A stretch of DNA of 11,444 nt from contig JAYUCJ010000077.1 of NCBI GenBank assembly GCA_043740415.1, forward strand, positions 1-11,444, read 5' to 3'. The translations under genes and the position numbers were made by a program. Below, piece after piece: positions 1 to 9,146 of the stretch. The DNA is from Aalborgiella sp043740415 (lineage in GTDB: Bacteria > Pseudomonadota > Gammaproteobacteria > Burkholderiales > Burkholderiaceae_C). Position 1 is the stretch's first letter, and each line of letters opens with the position of its first letter. The notes below the pieces were generated by a model, which did not search any database, was not told the DNA's origin, and saw nothing but the letters and a program-made list of their open reading frames with translations.

Positions 1-278
1 GCCACCATTTTTGCCAAGTCAAAGCTCAGTCCTTTCACCTCAATGCCATGATCGGCAAAGTGGTGGCTGGCATGGTCAAAATGCTCGGACGATTGCAGCA
101 AAGCCTTGGAAGGAATACAGCCCACATTGGTGCAAGTACCACCTAAAGCAGGACCCCCTTTGGCGTTTTTCCACTCATCGATACATGCCACGTTAAAACC
201 CAATTGCGCCGCACGAATAGCCGCAATATAGCCACCAGGACCGCCGCCGATAACGACGACATCAAATTGTTTAGACAT
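1..278 (-). CDS. lpdA: Dihydrolipoamide dehydrogenase (E3), N-terminal part, cut by window edge
   Basis: This is the flavoprotein that reoxidises the dihydrolipoyl groups of the 2-oxoglutarate dehydrogenase complex and passes electrons through FAD to NAD+. Reading from the ATG at 278 gives 92 codons with no stop before the edge, roughly the first fifth of a family usually about 470 residues long. A Rossmann FAD-binding motif GGGPGG lies at residues 11-16. The redox-active disulfide motif GGTCTNVGCIPSKALL follows, with cysteines 49 and 54; the Thr after the first Cys replaces the more common Leu. The start is supported by an AAGGA ribosome site 7 nt upstream. The gene begins only 17 nt after the sucB stop, so it is the third gene of the sucA-sucB-lpdA operon and is probably dedicated to this complex rather than to pyruvate dehydrogenase. 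Family assignment is firm; the rest of the protein is not visible. Confidence 0.95.
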   Translation of the reverse strand, partial: MSKQFDVVVIGGGPGGYIAAIRAAQLGFNVACIDEWKNAKGGPALGGTCTNVGCIPSKALLQSSEHFDHASHHFADHGIEVKGLSFDLAKMV

Positions 279-295
279 TTTTAATTCCTTGCAAT

Positions 296-1549
296 TTAGA
301 TGTCAAACAACAAACGCGCTGGGTCTTCCATCGCATCTTTGATGGCAACCAAGCCAAGCACGGCTTCGCGGCCATCGATGATGCGGTGGTCGTAGCTCAT
401 GGCAAAGTAGTTCATGGGGCGAACCACGACCTGGCCGTTTTCAACCACGGCGCGGTCCTTGGTGGCATGAATGCCCAAGATGGCGCTTTGTGGCGGGTTG
501 ATGATGGGTGTTGACAACATCGAACCGAACGTGCCGCCATTGCTGATGGAGAAGGTACCACCAGTCATATCATCCATGCCCAGCTTGCCATCACGCGCTT
601 TGACGCCGAATTCTGCGATTTTCTTCTCGATATCGGCAAAGCTCATTTGGTCAGCATTGCGCAAAATTGGCACCACCAAGCCACGCGGCGAACCGACTGC
701 AATACCGATGTCAAAGTAGCCATGGTACACAATGTCAGTGCCATCGACGCTGGCGTTCAATACTGGGAATTTCTTCAACGCGTGAACAGCGGCTTTGACG
801 AAGAAGCTCATAAAGCCGAGCTTGACGCCGTGCTCTTTCTCAAACTTCTCCTGCATACGTTTACGCATGTCCAACACTGGCGCCATATTGATTTCGTTAA
901 ACGTGGTCAAAATGGCGTTGGTAGATTGCGATTGCAACAAACGCTCAGCCACACGAGCTCGCAAGCGGCTCATAGGTACGCGTTGTTCTGGGCGATCACC
1001 CAAATTTACCGATGCAACTGCCACCTGAGGCAATAATTTGGCTGTAGCCGGCGTATTTACAGCATTAACTGCTATATTATTACTAGCATTTGCAGCAGCA
1101 GAACCTGAGTCTACAGCACTCAACACATCACCCTTGGTGACGCGGCCATCTTTACCAGAACCGGCAACGGAACCGCTGGCCAACTGGTTATCAGCCATCA
1201 ACTTAGCAGCGGCTGGCATAGCAACGCCAGCCATGGAGCCGCCAGTTGCGACTGGTGCAGCAACGGCTGCTTGAGCCGCAGGCGCGGGCGCGGCTGCGCA
1301 TGCTTTGCCTTCGGTGTCGATACGCGCAATCAATTGTTCTGCGGCAACGGTAGCACCGTCGCCTACCAAGATTTCAGACAACACACCAGCGCTAGGTGCA
1401 GGCACTTCCAAAACGACTTTGTCCGTCTCAATTTCAATCAAAATTTCGTCAACAGCGACGTATTCACCCGCTTTTTTCTTCCAAGTCAACATGGTGGCTT
1501 CCGCCACGGATTCTGATAATTGGGGAACTTTTACTTCAATGATAGCCAT
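296..1549 (-). CDS. sucB: Dihydrolipoyllysine succinyltransferase (E2 of 2-oxoglutarate dehydrogenase)
   Basis: This E2 core enzyme of 417 residues transfers the succinyl group from lipoyl-lysine to CoA. An N-terminal lipoyl domain spans about residues 2-77, with the attachment lysine in ETDKVVLE at K44. An Ala/Pro-rich linker (about 82-105) follows, then a peripheral subunit-binding domain (about 108-146, containing GKDGRVTKGDVL) that should hold E1 or E3. A second linker (about 147-180) is rich in Ala, Asn and Val. The catalytic acyltransferase domain fills the rest and ends in SYDHRIIDGREA, with active-site H388 and D392. A single lipoyl domain and the succinyltransferase-type C-terminus favour SucB/OdhB over the pyruvate dehydrogenase E2. 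The ATG sits 35 nt after the sucA stop behind a weak purine run (GAAAGAA), so translation may partly depend on coupling to sucA. The gene is full length with all key residues. Confidence 0.97.
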   Translation of the reverse strand: MAIIEVKVPQLSESVAEATMLTWKKKAGEYVAVDEILIEIETDKVVLEVPAPSAGVLSEILVGDGATVAAEQLIARIDTEGKACAAAPAPAAQAAVAAPVATGGSMAGVAMPAAAKLMADNQLASGSVAGSGKDGRVTKGDVLSAVDSGSAAANASNNIAVNAVNTPATAKLLPQVAVASVNLGDRPEQRVPMSRLRARVAERLLQSQSTNAILTTFNEINMAPVLDMRKRMQEKFEKEHGVKLGFMSFFVKAAVHALKKFPVLNASVDGTDIVYHGYFDIGIAVGSPRGLVVPILRNADQMSFADIEKKIAEFGVKARDGKLGMDDMTGGTFSISNGGTFGSMLSTPIINPPQSAILGIHATKDRAVVENGQVVVRPMNYFAMSYDHRIIDGREAVLGLVAIKDAMEDPARLLFDI

Positions 1550-1584
1550 GGTATTCTTTCAATATGTCTTTGATTTATAAGTAT

Positions 1585-4470
<2,886 letters not shown>

Positions 4471-4583
4471 TTTCGCTGATCTCCGTTTCCCTGCAGGAAA
4501 CTTAAGCTTAGTTTTAATAACCTTCCGCGACACGGCTTAACCGGTTAGCGGATGCGACTGTGGCAGGAAGGGCCTAGGTAACA
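4471..4583 (-). promoter_or_regulatory. Structured 5' leader of sucA, candidate sucA RNA motif
   Basis: This untranslated leader of about 113 nt lies between the predicted transcription start and the sucA ATG. In RNA sense, CCUUCC (4571-4566) can pair with GGAAGG (4526-4521), while UCCGC (4552-4548) can pair with GCGGA (4528-4524); the two pairings share bases and exclude each other. Nearer the gene, AAACU (4514-4510) can pair with AGUUU (4502-4498), which competes with a hairpin UUUCC-UGCAG-GGAAA (4500-4486) ending 1 nt before the GGAG ribosome site. A 10-bp palindrome TAACCGGTTA sits at 4538-4547. Established knowledge: a conserved RNA called the sucA motif, found in Burkholderiales only upstream of sucA, overlaps the ribosome site and is thought to be cis-regulatory with an unknown ligand. 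Membership here is inferred from position, host and structure, not from an alignment. Confidence 0.5.
4481..4484 (-). promoter_or_regulatory. Ribosome binding site fixing the sucA start
   Basis: GGAG lies 10 nt upstream of the ATG at 4470. The alternative in-frame GTG at 4533 has no purine-rich site before it, so this element decides the start. It lies 1 nt downstream of a 5-bp hairpin (4500-4486) that could limit ribosome access. Confidence 0.75.
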
Positions 4584-4589
4584 CCCTCC

Positions 4590-4618
4590 ATTGTGCCAGC
4601 AAATGTGTTGGCTGCCAA
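4590..4618 (-). promoter_or_regulatory. Predicted sigma-70 promoter of the sucA-sucB-lpdA operon
   Basis: On the minus strand a -35 box TTGGCA (4618-4613, five of six consensus bases) is followed after exactly 17 nt by a -10 box CACAAT (4595-4590, four of six). Transcription would start near 4583, leaving a leader of about 113 nt before sucA. The -35 box lies inside an 11-bp inverted repeat, TTGGC-n-GCCAA (4608-4618), which could be an operator or coincidence. This is the best match in the phoR-sucA gap, but it is a consensus reading only. Confidence 0.5.
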
Positions 4619-4645
4619 ATTTATGTTCTTACACCGAACTTGCGG

Positions 4646-6013
4646 CTACGCTTTATGCACCCGCACTCTGTAATCGGGCAAGATGAAGCAAAAAGTTGAG
4701 CCTTTACCAAGTGTGCTAGATATTTTTAACTCCCCACCGTGGCGTTGTACAACGTGCTTGACGATAGCCAAACCCAAGCCAGTACCGCCTGACTCTCGAG
4801 AGCGACTAGCATCCACGCGATAAAAACGCTCGGTCAACCGTGGCAAATGCTCTCGTGAAATGCCAGCTCCAGTGTCATTCACTGAAAAAACGGCGCCCCC
4901 ACGATCCAACGCTTGAAGCGAAACACGAATTCTCCCGCCCGCAGGTGTGTACCGAATAGCGTTGTTGACTAAATTACACATGGCACTGAGCAACTCGGGC
5001 TGAGAGCCTGCAAGCTCTAATTCGGGTTGAATTTCAAACAACAAATCCGCTTTTTCTAAGGCTTTACCAACATCCATATGAAAATCTACATGCAGCGCAT
5101 TTTTCAATGCAACAGCTTCTGCTTTGCAAGCTTCAGCCAAAGTATCCGCACGTATCCAAACATCCCCAAGAGGTGCAGGACTACCCTCTAATTTTGAAAG
5201 CGTCAACAAATCGCTAACCAGCGATTGCATCCGTAACGATTGTTGCTCCATCAAGTACAAGTATTTAACGCGTTCGGCTTCATTCAAATTGAGTGTCTGC
5301 ATTGTTTCTACAAAACCACTCAAAACAGTCAACGGTGTGCGAATTTCATGGGATACATTAGCCACAAAGTCTCGTCGCATTGATTCGGCAGTTTCTATAG
5401 CCGTTACATCGTTGGACAAAAGCAATTTTTTACCTTGTCCATAAGGATGAATATGCACCGCCAACCTAGAAGTTCGGCTGCTTGTGTCATTTTTGCCAGG
5501 AATCGTCACCTCATCGGCGAAGTCTTCAGCTGCGAGATACGCCTTGAAATCTGGGTCACGAACTAAATTGGCTATATGTTGAGAAACATCTTTTGTAGGA
5601 TTTAAATCAAAATGACTTGCGGCCGTTAAATTGCACCACTCAATTTGCCCATTTTTATCAAGTAAGACAACGCCATTCGGCGAAGCTTGAATAGCGGCAA
5701 GAAAATCATCTAGCCGCTGATTACTTATTTGCAAATCACGACTTTGCGCTTTAAGCAGTCGCCGCGCACGGTCAGTAGCCTCGCCCCAAACGCCCCTCAG
5801 CTTGGGTGTATGCGTTATATCGCCTTCGCGCAACCAATCTAAATACTTCTGCCCACGGCTGAAATTAAAAATTAAATCTACAAATCCACCAAAGATGGCT
5901 CCAATCAGCGCCGCCATGGTTAAATCAAAATTCAATTTGAACTGAAAAGCCAAAAAGTAAAAAACAGCAGCCCATGCCATTTGCCAAACAATTGCGCCTA
6001 TAAGTCTCCACAT
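4646..6013 (-). CDS. phoR: Phosphate regulon sensor histidine kinase PhoR
   Basis: This is a membrane sensor kinase of 455 residues that phosphorylates PhoB when phosphate transport is low and dephosphorylates it when phosphate is plentiful. Two hydrophobic segments (about 5-24 and 31-51) form a short hairpin anchor with almost no periplasmic domain, typical of PhoR, which reads the Pst/PhoU state rather than phosphate itself. A charged linker follows, then a PAS domain (about 100-205). The dimerisation box VSHEIRTPLTVL contains the phosphoacceptor H222. The ATPase domain shows the N box NLVNNAIRYTP (347-357), the G1 box NDTGAGI (379-385), RFYRVD (396-401) and the G2 box GGTGLGLAIV (409-418). 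All catalytic boxes are intact. The ATG is 23 nt after the phoB stop and has no convincing ribosome site, which suggests low-level or coupled translation. It is the last gene of the pst-pho operon. Confidence 0.96.
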   Translation of the reverse strand: MWRLIGAIVWQMAWAAVFYFLAFQFKLNFDLTMAALIGAIFGGFVDLIFNFSRGQKYLDWLREGDITHTPKLRGVWGEATDRARRLLKAQSRDLQISNQRLDDFLAAIQASPNGVVLLDKNGQIEWCNLTAASHFDLNPTKDVSQHIANLVRDPDFKAYLAAEDFADEVTIPGKNDTSSRTSRLAVHIHPYGQGKKLLLSNDVTAIETAESMRRDFVANVSHEIRTPLTVLSGFVETMQTLNLNEAERVKYLYLMEQQSLRMQSLVSDLLTLSKLEGSPAPLGDVWIRADTLAEACKAEAVALKNALHVDFHMDVGKALEKADLLFEIQPELELAGSQPELLSAMCNLVNNAIRYTPAGGRIRVSLQALDRGGAVFSVNDTGAGISREHLPRLTERFYRVDASRSRESGGTGLGLAIVKHVVQRHGGELKISSTLGKGSTFCFILPDYRVRVHKA

Positions 6014-6036
6014 ATTGTGTTGTCGCAGTCTTGCTG

Positions 6037-6744
6037 CTAGACAGCTGAAATGTTGCTAATCTGAGCAGTCATTCGATAGCCAGTTCCGCGTACTGTTTCT
6101 ATATGTGCGCCGCCCAGCCCCAGCGCTTCACGCAGCCGCTTAACGTGCACATCTACTGTTCTTTCTTCAATATAAACATGATCACCCCAAACTTTATCCA
6201 GCAATTGACCGCGGCTATGTACGCGTTCTGGGTAAGTCATCAAATGCTGCAGCAGCTTAAATTCAGTTGGGCCTAGTTTTAAGGCAGTGTCTTGATAAGT
6301 TACGCGATGCGTCGTGCTATCAAGTATCAATGCACCAACAGCCAATGTTTGCTTGCTTAATTCAGGAGCACGTCTGCGCAAAACTGCGCGCAGTCGAGCA
6401 AGCAGCTCTTTTATCGAAAAGGGTTTTGTAATGTAATCATCAGCGCCCGAATCTAAACCAGCAACCTTGTCTGGCTCATCGCCCTTCGCGGTCAGCATAA
6501 TAATGGGAACATCTTTGGTACGTGGATCTGCTCGCCATTTCCGCGCTAAGCTCAAACCACTTTGACCAGGAAGCATCCAGTCAAGCAAAATTGCATCCGG
6601 CAAAACGGCATCAAGTTCGCGCTGTGCAGCAATACCATCGCCGGACCATACTGGTGCAAATCCGTTATGTTTAAGATTGATGGTTAGCAACTCAGCAATC
6701 GCTGGTTCATCTTCGACAATGAGTATCCGTGGCGTCGTTTTCAT
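6037..6744 (-). CDS. phoB: Phosphate regulon response regulator PhoB
   Basis: This OmpR/PhoB-family transcription factor, activated by PhoR, binds Pho boxes such as the one upstream of pstS. From the ATG at 6744 it has 235 residues. The receiver domain (about 1-118) shows the acidic pair in VEDEP, the phosphoacceptor aspartate D55 in LLDWMLPG, the switch threonine in MLTAKGD (T85) and the conserved lysine in ITKPFS (K107). The C-terminal winged-helix DNA-binding domain (about 130-228) contains LGPTEFKLL, the recognition-helix segment EERTVDVHVKRLRE and the closing ETVRGTGYR. An in-frame TTG at 6756 would add four residues but directly abuts the phoU stop. GCGGA six bases before the ATG at 6744 supports the shorter form. 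The gene lies 12 nt after phoU and just before phoR, so it is transcribed from a promoter that PhoB itself should activate. Confidence 0.96.
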   Translation of the reverse strand: MKTTPRILIVEDEPAIAELLTINLKHNGFAPVWSGDGIAAQRELDAVLPDAILLDWMLPGQSGLSLARKWRADPRTKDVPIIMLTAKGDEPDKVAGLDSGADDYITKPFSIKELLARLRAVLRRRAPELSKQTLAVGALILDSTTHRVTYQDTALKLGPTEFKLLQHLMTYPERVHSRGQLLDKVWGDHVYIEERTVDVHVKRLREALGLGGAHIETVRGTGYRMTAQISNISAV

Positions 6745-6756
6745 ATCAATCCGCAA

Positions 6757-7458
6757 TTATTTAACTGCAGATTCAATTTCAGCCATGGTGGTATGTCGCA
6801 CATCGGCACCTTTGACGATATATATCACGACCTCTGCAATATTTTTGGCATGATCACCGATGCGCTCAATCGCTTTGGCGACAAACAACAAATCTAGGCT
6901 TGCAGATATCGTTCTAGGATCTTCCATCATATAAGTAATGAGTTTACGAACAAAACCATCAAACTCTTTGTCAATGATGTCGTCTTCCTTCAAAATGCCG
7001 ACCGCCATGGCTGTATCTAGTCGCGCAAAGCTATCTAATGCCTTGCGTAGCTGGTTTGAGGCCAAATCAGCCGCCAAACGCAAATCAGCAGAGGGAAGCG
7101 CGCGAGCTGCGCCGCTATGCAAAATCGATTTAACCATCCTGGCGATTTTGGCGGCCTCATCACCAGCCCGCTCTAAATTTGCTGTCGTTTTAGATATTGC
7201 AATCAGCAAGCGCAAATCTCTAGCTGTCGGTTGTCTGCGAGCGATGATAGAAGACAAATCTCGATCAATCTCAACTTCCATCGAGTTAACGCGAGTCTCC
7301 GTATCGGTAACCTGACCTGCCAACTCGGCACTAAACGTTGATAGCGACTGAATGGCCAATCTGATCTGCTCTTCAACCAAACCACCCATCTCCATGACTT
7401 TTGAAGATACGCCATTGAGCTCGCTGTCAAACTGAGTTGATAAATGTTTATCAGGCAT
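6757..7458 (-). CDS. phoU: Phosphate transport and signalling regulator PhoU
   Basis: PhoU is a peripheral cytoplasmic protein that links the Pst transporter to PhoR: it restrains phosphate uptake and is needed to switch the Pho response off when phosphate is ample. This copy has 233 residues, normal length. It reads as two similar all-helical halves, each a three-helix bundle, and each carries the family's acidic metal-binding signature: ERAGDEAAKIA at about 96-106 and ERIGDHAKNIA at about 198-208. The ATG is preceded by AGGA with 8 nt spacing and follows the pstB stop by 23 nt. The gene lies between the transporter genes and phoB-phoR, which fits its bridging role. No transmembrane segment or DNA-binding motif is visible. 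The identification is secure. Confidence 0.96.
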   Translation of the reverse strand: MPDKHLSTQFDSELNGVSSKVMEMGGLVEEQIRLAIQSLSTFSAELAGQVTDTETRVNSMEVEIDRDLSSIIARRQPTARDLRLLIAISKTTANLERAGDEAAKIARMVKSILHSGAARALPSADLRLAADLASNQLRKALDSFARLDTAMAVGILKEDDIIDKEFDGFVRKLITYMMEDPRTISASLDLLFVAKAIERIGDHAKNIAEVVIYIVKGADVRHTTMAEIESAVK

Positions 7459-7481
7459 GCTTTATTCCTATGTGGGTATAT

Positions 7482-8252
7482 TTAACCGAAACGACCAGTG
7501 ATGTAATCTTCGGTTTCTTTACGGCTAGGTTTAAAAAAGAGTTCATCTGTTGCACCAAATTCAATCAAGTCACCCAAGTACATGTAGGCGGTATAGTCAC
7601 TGCATCGCGCCGCTTGTTGCATGTTGTGGGTCACAATGAGAACCGTGTAGTCAGATTTCAACTCAGTAATGAGTTCTTCAATTTTGGATGTGGAAATTGG
7701 ATCAAGCGCAGAACAAGGCTCATCCAACAGCAAAACTTCTGGCTTGATTGCGATTCCTCGCGCAATACACAAACGTTGTTGCTGTCCACCAGACAGCCCC
7801 GACCCCGACTGATTCAACTTATCTTTGACTTCGCCCCACAACGCAGCTTTTCGCAAAGCCCACTCAACACGCTCTTCCAAATCAGTGGCGTTTAAATTTT
7901 CAAATAACTTTACACCGAAGGCAACATTGTCATAAATTGACATCGGAAAAGGCGTTGGCTTTTGAAATACCATGCCAATTTTTGCTCGAATCAACGCGAC
8001 ATCTTCTTTAGAGGTTAGCAAATCCTGACCATCAAGCTTGATAGTTCCTGTCGCTTTTTGCTCGGGGTATAGCTCAAACATGCGATTGAAAGTGCGAAGC
8101 AATGTTGATTTACCGCATCCAGAAGGACCAATAAAAGCAGTGACCTTCTTTTCAGGGATTTCAAGATTTATGCCTTTTAGTGCATGGAATTTTCCATAAT
8201 AAAAATGCAAATCTTGGACCGATAACTTTGAAACTTGAGTATTGTTTAACAT
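7482..8252 (-). CDS. pstB: Phosphate ABC transporter ATP-binding protein PstB
   Basis: This ABC ATPase powers high-affinity phosphate import through PstC/PstA and is thought to sense transport activity for PhoR. It has 256 residues, typical for the family. The Walker A motif GPSGCGKST is at 42-50, the Q loop is Q97 in MVFQKPTPFPMSI (a PstB-typical segment), the ABC signature LSGGQQQR is at 153-160, Walker B VLLLDEP is at 173-179 with catalytic E178, and the switch histidine is H209 in VTHN. The C-terminus ends in the usual YITGRFG. The ATG is only 9 nt after the pstA stop, and the short AT-rich spacer has no recognisable ribosome site, so translation probably depends on coupling from pstA. 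All ATPase motifs are intact. Confidence 0.97.
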   Translation of the reverse strand: MLNNTQVSKLSVQDLHFYYGKFHALKGINLEIPEKKVTAFIGPSGCGKSTLLRTFNRMFELYPEQKATGTIKLDGQDLLTSKEDVALIRAKIGMVFQKPTPFPMSIYDNVAFGVKLFENLNATDLEERVEWALRKAALWGEVKDKLNQSGSGLSGGQQQRLCIARGIAIKPEVLLLDEPCSALDPISTSKIEELITELKSDYTVLIVTHNMQQAARCSDYTAYMYLGDLIEFGATDELFFKPSRKETEDYITGRFG

Positions 8253-8261
8253 CTAATTGAA

Positions 8262-9146
8262 TTAATTTTTACTGCGAGTGATGACACGAGCCAATATGTT
8301 CAAACCGAGAACCGCCGCCGTAATAAGGAAAACACCTGCCCAAGCTAATTGCTGCCAGTTTTCGTACGGGCTCATTGCAAATTTAAAAATAGTAACAGGC
8401 AAACTTGCCATGGGCTCAGTTAAACTGGATGTCCAAAATTGATTATTTAGAGCAGTAAATAACAGTGGGGCTGTTTCTCCAGATATCCGAGCAACAGCAA
8501 GTAATAGCCCAGTAACAACACCAGCTCGCGCGGCTCTCAGCGTGATTTTCGTAATCACTTTCCATTTGGGTGCACCCAACGCATATGCCGCCTCACGCAA
8601 ACCCGCCGGAACAAGCTGAAGCATGTTCTCCGTCGTACGAATAACCACGGGGATAGCGATCATTGCCAACGCAATCACACCCGCCCAACCTGAAAAAGAT
8701 TTAAAGCGCGTCACGATAACGGCATAGACAAACAGACCAATGACAATCGATGGTGCTGACAATAAAATATCATTCACAAACCGCGTTGTATTTGCCAACC
8801 AACTTTTTGTTTCGTACTCGGCAAGGTATATGCCGGCCATGATGCCGATAGGTGTTCCCACAAAAGTTGCTAAAAGTACCATCAAAAATGAACCATAAAT
8901 TGCATTTGCAATTCCACCAGCCTCATTGGGTGGTGGCGTCATTTCAGTCAGCGTTGCCATCGTTAGCCCGCCAATACCCAAGCGAATGGTTTCCCAAAGT
9001 ATCCAAATCAACCAAAAAAGTCCAAAGCACATCGCCAATAAAGACAAAGCCAATGCAATTTTATTTTTACGATTTCTTTGCGCAAATTTTTGCTCTCTCA
9101 AGCTCATTTCAGATTTAACATTTGCCTGCTTTTCAATGCTCGTCAT
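8262..9146 (-). CDS. pstA: Phosphate ABC transporter permease PstA
   Basis: This is one of the two inner-membrane subunits that form the phosphate channel, paired with PstC and driven by PstB. It has 294 residues and about six hydrophobic segments (roughly 29-52, 80-108, 125-147, 152-171, 208-230 and 266-288). A cytoplasmic tail of about 28 charged residues comes first. The EAA loop that docks on PstB reads REAAYALGAPKWKVI at 184-198. The motif ARISGETAPLLFT follows, with R220 and E224 corresponding to charged residues implicated in transport in E. coli PstA. The ATG overlaps the pstC stop in an ATGA arrangement (4 nt shared), with a strong GGGAG ribosome site 7 nt upstream. This tight coupling suits equal production of the two permease subunits. 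Confidence 0.96.
   Translation of the reverse strand: MTSIEKQANVKSEMSLREQKFAQRNRKNKIALALSLLAMCFGLFWLIWILWETIRLGIGGLTMATLTEMTPPPNEAGGIANAIYGSFLMVLLATFVGTPIGIMAGIYLAEYETKSWLANTTRFVNDILLSAPSIVIGLFVYAVIVTRFKSFSGWAGVIALAMIAIPVVIRTTENMLQLVPAGLREAAYALGAPKWKVITKITLRAARAGVVTGLLLAVARISGETAPLLFTALNNQFWTSSLTEPMASLPVTIFKFAMSPYENWQQLAWAGVFLITAAVLGLNILARVITRSKN

Noticed and set aside
11..196. Plus-strand open frame of 61 codons opposite lpdA
   Set aside because: It lies antisense to the clear lpdA N-terminus, has no ribosome site and no recognisable domain.
1038..1274. Plus-strand Ala-rich open frame opposite sucB
   Set aside because: It is a mirror of the Ala-rich linker coding in sucB; its composition follows from the complementary strand.
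6745..6756. TTG start for phoB four codons upstream
   Set aside because: It abuts the phoU stop with no ribosome site; the ATG at 6744 has GCGGA at suitable spacing.
7437..7895. 152-codon plus-strand open frame opposite pstB and the phoU start
   Set aside because: It is long, but antisense to intact pstB motifs, without promoter or ribosome site, and resembles no known family.
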